A stretch of 64,000 nt of DNA from Owenia fusiformis (taxonomy: Eukaryota; Annelida; Polychaeta; Sabellida; Oweniidae), in assembly GCA_903813345.2 (NCBI GenBank), contig CAIIXF020000002.1, positions 16,871,467-16,935,466 of the forward strand. Direction: 5' to 3'. The notes under the pieces are model-generated. The model did not search any database, had not been told where the DNA came from, and saw only the letters and a list, made by a program, of their open reading frames with translations. Positions within the stretch are counted from its first letter, which is position 1, and every line of letters begins with the position of its first letter. The position numbers were made by a program, and so were the translations under genes. This document shows positions 1-12,900 of the stretch, one piece after another.

Positions 1-1592
1 CCAAAAAACTTTTTTAGGCTGTTCTTTACAATTTATGCCACAATTAGAAAATGTGATCAGAGAACTAAGAAAATCAATAAGCTTTTTTTCACTTTTTAAC
101 ACTACCCACTGGCGTTTTGGCGCACATTGTTCAGTACGCCACTGCCCCCCCCCCAAAAAAAAACCAAAGTCTTGAAAGAAATTTACAGAGTAATGATTTT
201 ATGTGCAGAATATTGTGCTTTCAAGTTGCTCAGAATGCAACGTATTATGTTCAATTTTCGAAATTTCGGGGAGAACGGCTCCTAGATCCCCGATTCTTGC
301 CCTCGTTCTCTACGCTCACTCGTCATGGTTTGCTTCCCTCTAATATCAAGCGCCCCCCCCCCCCAAACACAAAATCCTGGATCCCAGCTGGTACCAACGT
401 AGTATCAATATTAACCCTTTCAAGTCGACGGGCTCCATATGGAGCCCTATTATATAATACATTTCAGGACGATAGGCTCCTTTTGCACGGTGTCCAACCC
501 AAACGCTCTTACATGCATGACGGAGCGTTTCATTACTAAAACTAAACAAAGAAACGCTCCGCGGCGTAGGAAAAATGGCGGGCGGGAATCATAGTCGTGA
601 TGAGCCGTCTGGCTATTTCCCCGATAATGGGAATAAGAGGTTTGTGTTACTTATTTCGAGCCTATACCATTCGATGGGTGTGATATTCATATGTAGTACT
701 TGGCTGACTGTTGACGTTTGAAGCAATTAGGAAGAAGTGTACGAAGCAGTACGTAGTTATCAAAATTCATAAACGTATTTGTCATTCTACCGGTCAGAAC
801 CCCTTTGTCGAGGAGACATGTGATTAGCAAATAACCCTTCCGACCACCAGAAGTTGAACAAGAGATCATTTTAAAAAATGAAGGCTCGTGTGAAGGAGAT
901 GATCTTGGAAATTGTGAAGGTCTGAGTACCTGGACCTCTTAGAAAACATCCAAACATATCAAAAAGTGAAGATGGGTCAATTTGATTCTCGTTCTCTGAA
1001 GGTATTAATAAAATAGTTAAATGTTCGGAGTTTTTTTAATGCTGTAAATTGTTCACAATTCTAAATCAAGAAGTCGCTCGTATTTTCTGTCGTATTTAAG
1101 AAATCATGTTCAAGTTGCCGAACATCAGTGCGCAGTTTTCATGGTGTTTTAGTAAAATGTGCGTATATGCATGTCTTTTGAAACCCTCTCTAACGCAATT
1201 TTATTAAAAACTAACACCTTAGGGTTAAACTTCATGTTTTCTACTAGAGTCAGAGTCTTCGGTAAACTAACGTTTAACCTGAGTCCATTGTCGTTAACAC
1301 TTACTACTAAACCCAAGTGAGATATGGCTCTTGCCTCAGCACGAGCGAATAATGCAGAGTTGCATACCGTTCTCTCGAAAGCCAATGGCCAAAGTAAGCG
1401 GAGATTTCCCAACTTCGCAGGCAGGTACAGCCTCAATTTTTGAAGGCAATAATAAATGATTGTACTGCAAGCGCCACCTTTTGATAAATGTCACGTGACA
1501 TTTCCCAAACTATTCAAAATGGAGTCCGGAATGCCAGAATTTTTGTTTACAGTCTTATTTCTTTGAAATTGTTCCTATATACCCTATAAATC
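1..1592. other. Non-genic leader of the window with small palindromes
   Basis: No gene is supported here. Short C-runs occur near 145-155 and 352-363. An 18-bp perfect palindrome GGGCTCCATATGGAGCCC lies at 430-447. An 11-bp inverted repeat CGGAGCGTTTC / GAAACGCTCCG lies at 521-531 and 551-561. An ATG at 575 in an AAAAATGG context opens only about 50 codons and has no convincing donor, so I do not call it. An 18-bp palindrome AAATGTCACGTGACATTT (1485-1502) stands about 90 bp before the acidic ORF at 1593 and contains a CLEAR/E-box type core. Confidence 0.5.
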
Positions 1593-1912
1593 ATGTCAGA
1601 ACAGGACAGTTCAAGTTCCTTAGAGGGTATTAACAATTTAAACCAGATCCATTCCCTTGTGCGCTTTGAAGATTCAGACGAAATCACAGATTTTGACTCG
1701 GATATTTTTGAGACCGAACTCGATTCTGGATTAGAGAGAGAGTTATCGGAGCCAGAAGCTTTAGCCTACCCTAACTTTGGCGACAATGTCAATTTGCAGG
1801 ATTATGAAGAGACCAGTGATTCCGAGGATTCCCTCGACGATGATCAAGGAAATAACAATGGTGCAACGTCCACCAGTAGCAGCTCAGACAGTGAATCTGA
1901 TGGGACCCAAAT
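1593..1912 (+). CDS. Putative first coding exon of an acidic, Ser/Asp/Glu-rich protein (unidentified)
   Basis: An ATG at 1593 opens 106 codons that end at a good donor (AAAT|GTAAGT, GT at 1913), leaving phase 2. Without splicing the frame stops immediately (TAA at 1914). The peptide is strongly acidic and low in complexity: Ser runs near the N-terminus, repeated D/E clusters (DSDEITDFDSDIFETELDSG) and a Ser/Thr-rich end. There is no signal peptide, membrane segment or recognisable domain. A possible continuation starts after the acceptor TTTTGTAG ending at 1998 and gives a basic peptide of about 30 residues before a stop. I do not recognise the family. It could be the 5' exon of a host nuclear protein or of a domesticated or decayed transposon gene. 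Biased composition over 106 codons and a matching donor favour real coding. Confidence 0.35.
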
Positions 1913-2031
1913 GTAAGTTTTCTCCAATTTCTTTCAGGGCTCAGTATTTGTATTTTCATGAGATTGTCATCATAGATCCCAGTCAGATTCTTTTGTAGGA
2001 GGATCAGAAGCTCAAAGAATAATCGGAAGAC

Positions 2032-2385
2032 ATGTCAGCTAAGGAAATTTCAAATGACAATTGTGAAGCCATTTCAGAAAAATATGATATATTAGATCTA
2101 TACCTCATTCGAAGTGTCTTGTCATTCTTTACCTTTCTGATCACTAAGGAATGGCAGGACAAAGAATTGCAACGTCGAATCTACCAAAGACAGGGGATTG
2201 TCCTCGGTGATTCGTCTAAGTGGGATTACGAAAATCAACGCTGGAAGAATCAAACATCAAACACAGACAGGTTCCACACTCAAACACATCAAATGTATAC
2301 AGACCCCATACTCAAATACATCAAACATATACATGGATACTCAAGCACATCAAGCACACTTCACTTCTTAAAAGAGGGCTTCTAG
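2032..2385 (+). other. Unidentified 117-codon ORF just after the acidic exon
   Basis: This frame begins MSAKEISNDNCEAISEKYD and contains a fairly hydrophilic middle (WQDKELQRRIYQ, SSKWDYENQRW). An in-frame TAA lies four codons before the ATG, so it is not a simple continuation of the preceding exon. The last third comes from a degenerate CAAACACATCAAA-type repeat and is probably not selected. It stops just before the foldback element at 2393. No family is recognised; it may be a remnant of a mobile-element gene or chance. Confidence 0.2.
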
Positions 2386-2392
2386 TTTATAA

Positions 2393-2789
2393 CTAGAGTC
2401 CATTTCACTGCTTCATTTCGTCAGTAGAACGGCAAAAATAAGAAATTGGGAGACCATTGTGCAATAATATATGGAAAAGTATATTCATAATGTACATGAA
2501 TGACACTTGTATATCTTGGATTGCTTCTAGTTTGGCTTATAAAGTGTGTGGCCTCTTATATTTGGATGTTTCTCTGCCATGTTATTTTCAATAAGATTAA
2601 CATGGCTGAAATTTTTCAAATTACAAGACGGCACAGGCTTATTGCACAAAAAACTAAAAAATCTGAAATATACAAATGTCATTCATGTACATTATGAATA
2701 TACTTTTCCATATATTATTGCACAATGGTCTCCCAATTTCTTATTTTTGCCGTTCTACTGACGAAATGAAGCAGTGAAATGGACTCTAG
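2393..2789. mobile_element. Foldback element with 119-bp arms
   Basis: The segments 2393-2511 and 2671-2789 are reverse complements over 119 bp; I see one mismatch (near 2503). The termini are CTAGAGTCC / GGACTCTAG. The 159-bp loop contains no convincing gene. Near-identity of the arms implies recent origin or gene conversion. Short open frames across the loop are by-products. Part of the loop (around 2570-2595, TTTCTCTGCCATGTTATTTTCAA) reappears near 46283-46302. Confidence 0.85.
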
Positions 2790-3630
2790 ACTATGCGCAC
2801 AGGGTATACTCAAACATATCAAATACTGACAGTTGTGGAAAAACAAAATTAATTTCAACATAGCTTAACCCCAATCCTCCTCCTCCAAATAATAGTATGG
2901 GTGTAGGTATTGGTATTCAAGGAAGTATAGATCAGCTTTACTCATCTACTTGATGACATAGGGATACAAAATTAAAATGCTTTATAGGTTCTCAAAAATA
3001 TCTCATTTGGAAAAGGTATAATTTTGGGCATATTTTCATATTTTTCTATCATATTTATTGATCAGAACCTGTCAGGCATTACCTGGCATTTACTCTAAGT
3101 AGTTGTATGAAATAATTTTGTTACAAAAAATCAGCAGAGAATTATATCCGTTTTTTTTTTCAGCCATTTTACTTAACATTGATTTGTCCATCTGTCTCAC
3201 GAAATAGACTTTTGGACCATTTGTGTTAAAACCTCTGTCGATAGGATTCCCGTTTTAAGTTATTTTTGTTCAACATCAATTCAAAAAACTCCCCTATGAC
3301 TCCTGGTTCAAAAGCTCGCCTATTTTCAAAATGGCCGCCATTTTTGTTTCGCCAAAATTCACCTTTGAGCCATTTCCTAGCTTTACAAATTATTTCAGGT
3401 GTCCCGTATTGTTCAAAGCCATGTCACTGTAAAGAATAGTTTTATGAAATAATTTTTTAACAAAAAATCGGCAAAAAATCATATCCGTTTTTTATTTTCA
3501 GCCATTTTAGTTAACATTGATTTGTCCATGGCATCTGTCTCTCAGTCAGTCCAAGATAGTGGCAAGTTTAAAAACCAATGTCTGTCAACACTTGGCTCTT
3601 TTTGAATCCTCTGTAGATGGTAGAGATTAA
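2790..3630. repeat. Direct repeat pair about 335 bp apart, otherwise non-genic
   Basis: A segment around 3107-3206 (ATGAAATAATTTTGTTACAAA ... GATTTGTCCAT) recurs, diverged, around 3442-3532. A YY1-like palindrome AAAATGGCCGCCATTTTTG lies near 3329. No gene is seen. Confidence 0.6.
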
Positions 3631-4238
3631 AAGGTGGATTGGATCGAGTGGATTGGATTCATGTAAAAGGTGGATTGGATCGGGAATCTTCAAAATATAG
3701 ATTTTTTAGTTGATCTCCCTCTAAGCAATTTCCTCTGGCCTAAAGTATTTTGTGATTACATGGGTCCCTTTAAGGAATCGACAAAGCAATTACAAATACA
3801 TCTTCAATTAGTTGATAGATACTCTAAAGTATTCAACTGCTCTCCCTTGTAAATCAACATTAGAAAGACATAATAAACAAAGATCTGTAGATAAGAGCTG
3901 TCATTCAAATTGACGTGTGGGTGTTCCCAAGACATTTCTGCCATGTTCTGTTTGAATTGAAAACAGATGATATGGATCTTCGACTTCAAAAGTCTGCCTT
4001 ATGATTTGTGAAATGTCTAAAATTACCCTTGGAATGAATAAGATTGTGTATAAGATCACCTTTCTAGCCTACCCAAGCAAAATAATATAATTTCTATTAT
4101 TTGACATTGTGGAAGTGAGGAGAGCATTAGGTTAATCGTCTGATGGGAGATCATTATAAATTTTTTAAGGAAAATCCATATTTTGAAGATCCAATCCACC
4201 TTTTACATGAATCCAATCCACTCAATCCAATCCACCTT
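3631..4238. mobile_element. TIR element, 608 bp, with iterated AAGGTGGATTGGATC termini
   Basis: The left end (3631-3708) and right end (about 4165-4238) are inverted copies over roughly 70 bp. Each arm holds the motif AAGGTGGATTGGATC twice. The interior has a short frame (3670-3852) with a DYMGPFK...VDRYSK string that resembles the core of retroelement integrases, but it is too short and too close to the TIR to call. It is a non-autonomous DNA transposon or foldback element. Confidence 0.75.
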
Positions 4239-5246
4239 ATAAATGAATTATTATTAATTCCATCAATTTGAAAACAGTCTAATGAACAAAATAAACCGAA
4301 ATAACCATCAGTTGATTTCAGTTAAGTATTTTAAGAAGCATTTGTATTTAACCATACTTGAAATAGTACTATAAATAACACTTTAAAATTTAGCCAGCTG
4401 ACAAACAGGGAAACATACTTTGATCTAGGAACAAATAAACACATTTTAATATATATCTGCTAATTAATGTGTCTGATTGTTGCATATTAAAGCCAATTTA
4501 CTAAATTAATCAATATTCATAAGATATTAGTAGTGACAGTTTTTCTTTATCTGTTGTGCTATATTTGCAGTGAGTCACCAATTACTTCACAGTTTAGTTC
4601 TGTAATAATGGCATATGGTTCTTTATCATCATTATAATTAGGCTACTTAGAGGGGATCTGCTTGATGTGAGATTTTGCTAGAAGAATGAGAGATTCATCT
4701 TGTCTTCATGTGTGTCTTATATTTGCATTCTTATAATCAGATTATACTCCTATTCGCGATAAGAGTTCAGGTGGTAATTTACCTTAATATCTTCCATGAT
4801 GCATCGCTTTGTAAGGGACAATCGGAAAAATCGCACCCCTGTGTTATCCAATGAGAAAGAACCCAGATGTAGACAAAGTTGTACTCTTCATGAGAGCTCT
4901 TCAAGCGAGAGGTAACTAAACTGAACTAAAACTAAACTTTATCGCGTATTGGAGTATTATTAAAGATAGGTTTTCTTCATTTGGTGCATGGAACTCAATA
5001 GATGTTGGAGGTCCTCAGCTTTGCAGCCAGGATAAGGCTGACAAATCCTTTAGATGTTTTATTAAACTGAAGACATGTGGGAGGTCAAACTAAGTATTCC
5101 AGTAATTCTAGTAGTTCATTTTTCAAGGTAGAAAGAAAAGACCTTGAAATATATATTTAATTGGTGTTTGGTATTCATTGGTTAGTGTTCAGTGGTTGGT
5201 GTTTGGTGTCTGTAATAAATGGCAGATGGTAACAAATTTAATGCAT
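4239..5246. other. Non-genic AT-rich interval; ends with a fragment of the GTCACCACCAC repeat family
   Basis: No gene is seen. From about 5162 to 5240 the text (repeated TGGTGTTTGG, then CTGTAATAAATGGCAGATGG) matches the 3' half of the family found whole at 10404, 22411 and 23911. It directly abuts the TTAA element at 5247. Confidence 0.5.
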
Positions 5247-5764
5247 TTAAACCTATACCTCTCTCCAAAACGCAATATGTGAACATAAATTATTTTTCCA
5301 TTTTCATACGACTGAAGGGATAATAAATGCTAAATAAATATAAATTTGACGTAGATATAAATGATTTTTAAGCGTAAAATCAAAGCATAACCATTAACTT
5401 AAAAAATTAAAAGAGATGTTGCCGGGATTCGAACCCAGATCATTATTGACAGGCGAGCACTCTGCCACTGTACTAACCAGGCATTGGTTATACATGGTTG
5501 TGATTTAAGGGAATTTATCTAAACTTCTTTTTAGTTAGTCACGTGACATTCAAAATTTAGAAATCTTCGAAGAAATTTGTTTACCGGCGAACCTCTGAGC
5601 AATTGAATGAACAATCGTCAAAATAACATCTTTATCGTGAGTATTTCTTCACAGTATTTGCTCCATTTGTTCATTATTGTATATTTTCTCATTAAAGCAC
5701 AAAATATTACCAGGGACCCTGGGAACAACCTAAGATTGCGTTTCAGAGAGAGGCCTGACTTTAA
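5247..5764 (-). mobile_element. TTAA-flanked miniature element carrying a tRNA-Asp-like module (copy 1)
   Basis: The ends are TTAAACCTATACCTCTCTCC (left) and the inverse of TTAAAGTCAGGCCTCTCTCT (right), followed inward on both sides by AAACGCAAT. Flanking TTAA on both sides fits the target duplication used by piggyBac and Kolobok transposons. Read on the minus strand the backbone is collinear with the copy at 22668-23163: start motif, CTTRGGTTGTT, a GAACAAATGG block, an ACGATAAA block, tRNA-like module, poly-T, and the end motif CATATTGCGTTTTGGAG. A GTCACGTGAC palindrome lies at about 5538-5547. There is no protein-coding capacity. Confidence 0.75.
5413..5484 (-). pseudogene. tRNA-Asp-like (GTC) sequence inside the TTAA element
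   Basis: On the minus strand the D-arm/A-box region (TGGTTAGTACAGTGGCAGAG), a CGCCTGTCAA anticodon region as in tRNA-Asp, and a B-box GGGTTCGAATCCC are readable. The anticodon stem (TCGCC against AATGA) and acceptor stem do not pair well, so it is unlikely to give a working tRNA. It probably keeps or once gave a Pol III internal promoter. Confidence 0.6.
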
Positions 5765-8700
5765 TTATGCTTGAAATCTAAAATTATGATTAAAGGTGTG
5801 TCATTTGTCCAAAAAATACAAAATTATGTATGAATCTGTTAACACCAAGTGATATAATAATGAAATATCAAGATCCAATACATTTTACTATTATTCTATC
5901 AAAACATTTTGATCTCATTGTTTTTAAAACCCTGGTGAGTGACCTACCATGTTTTCACAGCTTTGTTTTGGTAGCAATTTGATGTGCAGCCAAGATGACA
6001 ACTTGACAGTAGCAACCTTACCCTGCCTGATCCTTTGATAAGTTACACTTCCCTCTGACTGAGGTTTATAGATGATTTTACAGGTGTGAAGCTGATAATA
6101 TCATAGTTTATATGTGGAATGAAGGTTAAAGCCATTTTTATATGAGTCCTTTTATGAAATATTTGGAAGCATTGTAAATTGTCTTTATTAAATATTTCTC
6201 AAAGAAGGCAGCTATTCTAGCATTGGTTTTGTACATGTCATTTTGCATTTTGCTCTGAAAGTAAAAGATCAAATTTCTTGAAATTTTATATAAATTCAAG
6301 TATGACATATTATGTTCATGTCAATATATCTAGTATGGTTGTCATTTTGAAAAATGATGGCTGGCTCAGTCTTGTCTGACAAGATGTCCTTGGAGTTACC
6401 ATCATCTAGTTTTATGTGCTACAGATATGCTTAATTTTAGAAAAAAAAGTTTCAAGTTCAAGTTTAGTGCTTCAATAGGTTTATAAAGAGAAATAATCAA
6501 ATGCAGGGGTTTCACTAGAATATCTTATAACAGGGTTTAGATGAATGAAAACAACTGGCAAAGTTAATGGAAATCATAATTTTAACATCGAAAAGTTAAA
6601 AGGTACCTAAAAACAGCAGGCGATTTTATGAAAACAACTGGTGAAAATCGCCTGTTGCCTGCTTCTAATGAAACCCCCGAAAAGCATTTTATTTTGAAGA
6701 GTCAATCGATACCCTAATTGTAAAGGCTTGCCAATATCCATTTTCAATGATATACCTCTTGACTCTAATGCTATTGAAACAGAGTGGCCTGGTATACAAT
6801 GTTGATACCCTTGAAAGTTCCATTTTCAACTGTAAAAAGTTTCAACAAACTAAAGTACAATGATTTAGTTTAAGATTAAAGCTTATTGACTGTAGCTATA
6901 AAACTGAAAGGATTGTTAAGAGAAGTTACACTTTCATTCTTGAGGACTATTAATCATTTAACTAAATTTAAAAAAAAACTAAAAAATGTCATGTCATGTG
7001 TCAAAGTCATTCATGATGGTATTAATGTTTTAATGTATATATATTTTCAGTCTATTCATCTCAAGGATCACTTAGTTTCTTTCCTTTAGAATTCCTCATA
7101 ATTTAGCCTGAACTTTTGGCCTGAGATATTTTTCTTAATTTTCTAAAATGCTTGTATCTTTTAAGATATGTTTATTCCCACTGTTTTTTAGCAGATAAAT
7201 CCTCATTGGGATTCAATGCATGTTTCACCATGAAACATTCATGTATCTAAAATATTAACCCTCAACCTTTTGATATAAATCATGTTAAAATATATAGTAT
7301 TTCCTGGCAATATAAGGTTAACTGTTACTGAGATCAATGATGGAGAAAATTACTGAAATATAAATGGACCATTTGGTTCAACTTTACAAATGTATTGAAA
7401 CTAAGTGCAAAAAAGATAGTTCACATCTGTTTAAAAGTTCAGAATTTTTGAAAAATCACAAAAGACAGAGGAAACATAAAAATTGTTACTAGTTAATGAA
7501 TATAAAGCATAGGCTAGTTTTGTGAACAAATTAGAGTTGGGAGTTTAAAAAAACATAAGTGTCAAGATGATAGATGATTTTCAGAAAAAGGTCTAAAACC
7601 TGTGCAGTAATTTTTTACATTCTGACTTTAGATGTGTTGAAACTTGATATCACTGGTGTTTTCTGTAGATAACTTCCAGCAGGAATCAGATTTAAAAACA
7701 TATCCTATAACAAGGTATGGACTAGGGGATATAGGATTTCAAGCAAATATTTAGACTTGTACATAAACCTGTAAGCTGTTAACCAAGGTAGAGTCTGAAT
7801 CAGCACATACTTGTTGCAAGTTGCAAAGTGGAACACTTTCAACAAGTTGTACGTTTAATACTAGGATTGGGATCATAATCTTGGATAATCATTTTGGATC
7901 ATTGATGCTTTGGATCATAATCTTCCGAAAGTAACTTAAGATCAACATTTTGGGGATTAATGACCTTGGATAATCATTATACAGATAACTTCATGACATA
8001 GAAGAGTATTGGAGAGCAATATGTTAAACAACACAGTCAAGTCAAAAGTACAATATATCAACAATTATTGACATGCAAACCTAATCAAATTAAACTGTCA
8101 GAAATTACATAAGAATTTATTTAGCAATAAGTTTGCATAGAAGTATTTCCTGTCAACAACATGAGGAACAAAGACCTACATGTATATAACAACCAGGCTG
8201 TGGTGTGCTGAGTGAATCTTACCAAATCCCTAAATCGGAACCACTTGAGTTGAGAAACCATCTCCTAGAGTTAATGAATGTGAAATGACAAGTTTACAGG
8301 TTGTAAATCCATCATAGATTCATGATTCTTGGAAAACACTGCTGGGAAACCAACACGTAACACAGTTTTTGAAAACACTAAGATCCACGATTCATATAAA
8401 AACATCGAAAGAACACAATTATATAAAACATTGAAAGAATATTAGTCACAGTGCTAGTGCTAACAGAAACATGCCTTAGAAATGATCAGATGGTGAACTA
8501 GGAGTCAAGTTAAGACAAGTTAAGTGGCGGAGATCAGTTGTCTGAGAGGTTATTGTTTTGACTGATTGCCTTTCTCAATTCTACCACCTTTAATTATGCT
8601 CCATTAGCCTTGCATAGGGCCTACCGACATCAATATACATACATTATTCTGCCATCATTATTGAATAGTATACCTGTTAAAGGTTATTGACTCACCTGTG

Positions 8701-9900
8701 TAATCAAAGAATTATGTAATAATTCTGTAAATGATGAGCAAATATTAGTTTGCAAGGTCAGATTAACCTTATAAGGAATTTTTGGATATTTGACATTTCA
8801 GAAAATTTGTTTCAATTTGTAGACTGTTATATTTAGGAAAGTTGAGTAAATAACCAAAGCACTGACTGTTTACAAATAGCAATACCTCTGAGCTTTACCT
8901 GGAAATATTTTTGCACAAGCTTTAAAATCTCTAATCATAACTGATTGCAATAAGTATGTTGGATACTATAGAAGTTCATTTAAACTGATCAGATAAAGTT
9001 TTAGAATTTAAAATCAAATTGAAAAAATTGAAATATTTCCTGTTAGAGGTTGAGGGTAATTTCTGTGAGGTTTCTTCAAGGGAACAATTTCCTGAACCAA
9101 ATCCAAGTATTCATTGAAGGTATACATGCATAACACACTTCAACAGTAAATGAATAATTGGACATGTTGGCATCCATTCATCTGGTGTTATTATATATAT
9201 TGCAAACTACTCTGAGCACACGATCTACGACACGACACTCTGACAAAGATCATTCACTTTATTAACAAATGAGAAAATTACATTATATAGCCATACTAAT
9301 ATGCTAACATATACAGAGATCTGTCAATTTAAATGTTGACAGATTCTGTTTCGCTCTCCAAATTCAGAAGTTTATCAGTAGAGTGTGGATTGAGAGAACA
9401 AATGTAAAATAATCTTGAAAAGGGTGTTAAACTGGACTCAATGGTATGAAATGGAATGATTGTATACTGTAGTAACCAGTGTTATTTAGCCTGAGGAGTA
9501 GATGAGGGAAGCTATTATCACTTAGAAATAGTTGTAAATTTGACCAGTCAGTGACCATTCATGTCTGATTAAGTATGATTTCTATGATACCACTATCATA
9601 GAATAGAAGAAATGAACTTGCAGGTGTGTAAAGTACTGGATCAAACTTGGAAAGATAGCTGAACATTTGACCAGTCAGTGACCACTGACAACTGAGGTAT
9701 TTGTTTTTGGAGATCACTATCTTGTCACACTTCAGTATACTACTTGAGAAAGGAAGGAATAAACTTGAAAGTTGGTGGGTCACTGGGAAAAACATCTAGG
9801 CCTAAATCAGAGTGTGTCAAATAAGAGAGAGAAACTTGGCACTGAAGTCTTATGTTATTGCTTTATGGCACAGTTCATGGACTGAGTTTTTGGATTAAGT
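5765..9900. other. Non-genic interval upstream of the otopetrin gene
   Basis: Nothing coding is supported. A small TIR element lies at 6506-6677 (GGGGTTTCACTAG / CTAATGAAACCCC), with an inner hairpin CAGGCGATTTT / AAAATCGCCTG at 6617-6627 and 6644-6654. A decayed local duplication containing TTGACCAGTCAGTGACCA occurs at about 9550 and 9664. The promoter of the otopetrin gene presumably lies within the last few hundred bases, but I see no clear core element. Confidence 0.4.
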
Positions 9901-12900
9901 ATGGCTAACAACAAAGGATATGATGTTCTGACTAATGTATCAACACCTACACCAAGCCCTGCAATAGTTCATAGGGACCTTCCAACGCCACCTCCTCTTC
10001 CAAAGCCTTATCACTCAAAGGAAAATAGTCCCTTGCTGGACAACATCGACTCTAAACAAAATGCATCACCTAAAAGCATTGGGAGTAAATCGTTAAGTAG
10101 TCCTGGTCATTTACTGCGTAGTAATACAGCACTTAGTAAAGTATCTAGTGGGACCCAGACAAGTTCCGATAGCCTCTTTCTGGAAACGGATGAAGATAGC
10201 GGGAGTTTTGACGATGTTGATATGGGATGCAGACGCAGCCATTGTCTGAGCTCTGTGGAAAGTGCGTTAGATAAGATTGAGTAAGTCACCAAAAAATTCA
10301 AGTGTTTACTATGATGTGGTAGCATTCTGAGACTCATCAAATCTTTTGGTTTCACTAGAAACATTCTTAGACTGAAGAGAAATGAAATGTTATGGTTTAT
10401 TATGTCACCACCACAAGTGGTGACATATGGTTAGAGTTTCAAACTTTTTTGAGGGCTATGTTTGGCAGTTGATGTTTGGCATTCAATGGTTGGTGTTTGG
10501 CATTAAGCATCTGTAACAAATGACAGTGGTATTATTTTGTATGTTAATAATGCTTTGTCATGAAGTCGTGGTAGGGTGATAAAAACGTTATGTAACACCA
10601 GCATCTTCTGTTAAGTATTTAACCAAAAGATCTAAAGTCCTTATTGAAAATTATTGAAAACATGGAGAGATAATTTTATGTATGGAAATGATTTCTGTTC
10701 CAAATTAAGTATGATAAAGGAATTGTCCACCTTACCATTATTAAGGATGAGCAGGTGATGAAATGCCATTAAGGAAATATATTCAAGAGAATTTAATGAT
10801 CAAGTTGTGGATTATTCCATAGAATAGCAATGTTAACCTAAGTGTGGTCCTGGTTAGCACCCTTATAACAAAGAGAGCTCAGCAGTACCATATCATCCAC
10901 TGAGTACATTTAGGAATCAGATTTGCTGATGATCATGACCTCATAAAAGCTTCATGTTCACTTTGACAAATGATCATATGGAGATTTTGTAACTAAATGC
11001 TTCATGCTTTCTAATCACACTTCCATTTTCATGTCTCAAGTATACAAACATTTCAGTGTTTTTGGCCTATTTTATCGTACCTAACAAAAGGTACGATATT
11101 GTAGTCAGCTTGACGGGCGGCGGGCAAGCGGGCGGGCGGGCGGGCGGGCGGCGTCTCTCTTTTCAGCTTGTCTACAGGTTTCCAGCCAAACCATTTGAGG
11201 GATTCATCTGAAATTTACAGGGATGTTTCTACATATCAACGTCAAGAACTGATTAGTTTTTGGGCATTCTGGGTAAATCTTAAGGTGGCCATTTTGGATT
11301 TTCCATCATAAAATCGTCACTTTCAAGACTTGTCTACAGGTCCAGCCAAACCATTTGAGGGATTCATCTGAAATTTTCAGGGATGTTTCTACATATCAAC
11401 GTCAAGAACTTATTAGTTTTTGGGCATTCTGGGTAAATCTTAAGGTGGCCATTTTGGATTTTCCGTCCTAAAATCTTCACTTTCAAGACTTGTCTACAGG
11501 TTTCCAGCCAAACCATTTGAGGGATTCATCTGAAATTTTCAGGGATGTTTCTACATATCAACGTCAAGAACTGATTAGTTTTTGAGCATTCTGGGTAAAT
11601 CTTAAGGTGGCCATTTTGGATTTTCCGTCCTAAAATCTTCACTTTCAAGACTTGTCTACAGGTTTCCAGCCAAACCATTTGAGGGATTCATCTGAAATTT
11701 TCAGGGATGTTTCTACATACATGTATCAACGTCAAGAACTGATTAGTTTTTGGACATTCTGGGTAAATCTTAAGGTGGCCATTTTGGATTTTTCGTCCTA
11801 AAATCTTCACTTTCAAGACTTGTCTACAGGTTTCCAGCCAAACCGTTCAAAATTTTTACATATGTTACACAGTGATAAGTTCTAGAGCTGATTAACTCTT
11901 CTGCGGCCATCTTGCTTTCTTGGTCAACAAGACCACAATGCTGTGTTTTAGGTACGATATTGTTCACGTCTGTGCCTTGTTTAAGACAGAAACTAGTACT
12001 TAATTTTGACAAAACCTTTTAGAATTTAAACAACAAATTAAAATATTTACTTACCTCAAAATTAATTCTTGTGTATTTTCACTGTTTAGTAAAATTGCCT
12101 GAGGAATTCTGTGATTTGATTATGCTGTTTAGTTTATTAATTAATTAACACCATTCAACACTAATTGATAGTAATAACATAATTGATTTAACCTGACATA
12201 ATTATTCTACTAAATGATATGTTGGTGTGAAGGCTTGCAAATCTCTTGCTACTCCTGCTGATGATTTTATAGTTTTGATCAGAAGTTTTGGTGCATTGAT
12301 AAAATCATGGGCTTTCAACTAGATTGAAAGCCCATGATAAAATAAAAGAATATTTCTACAGGCCCGTAGCCAGGATTTGCCAAGGGGGGGGGTTCAGTTT
12401 TCAAAAATTTCCAGGGGGGGTTCACATTTGACAATTTTGGCCCAAATATGGCAGAAATCACTTGAGAAGTGCTCAAAATGATGAAAAACTGCATGATTTT
12501 GAAAGAATTTTTGGCCAGGAGGGGGGGGGGGGACGGGCTACGAGTCTATATAGATAATGTAATGTAATATTTGACTTTGGACCAGCCACATTTTTGTGAC
12601 AATTAACTATATAATAATGCTTATGATCTTAAATGATATCTTGGTCCAAGGATATTTCAATGCTTCCTTATAGCTGCTATAGCAGTGAAGCCCCATTCTG
12701 ATACTCGTAGCATCTTTCTGTTTCACCTGAAACATCAAGATTTGAGATGTCATGGTTTATAATGATGGTGAAGCCCTGTTTTGAAGGATGTCTCAGATGT
12801 GTCATACCAGGTCTTTTTCCCCTCTATATTTGAAAGGCAAGATCAAAGTTGTTTTCCAATTAAGGAACATTCTTTGTGAAGGATAGCAAAAAGGGTGTAT

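Noticed and set aside
117-539. 140-codon frame on the plus strand
   Set aside because: It contains translated C- and A-runs (PPPP, PKKN), no domain, and an opposing frame of similar quality.
1149-1436. 95-codon minus-strand frame
   Set aside because: It has no recognisable family, no splice context and no conserved motif; not better than chance.
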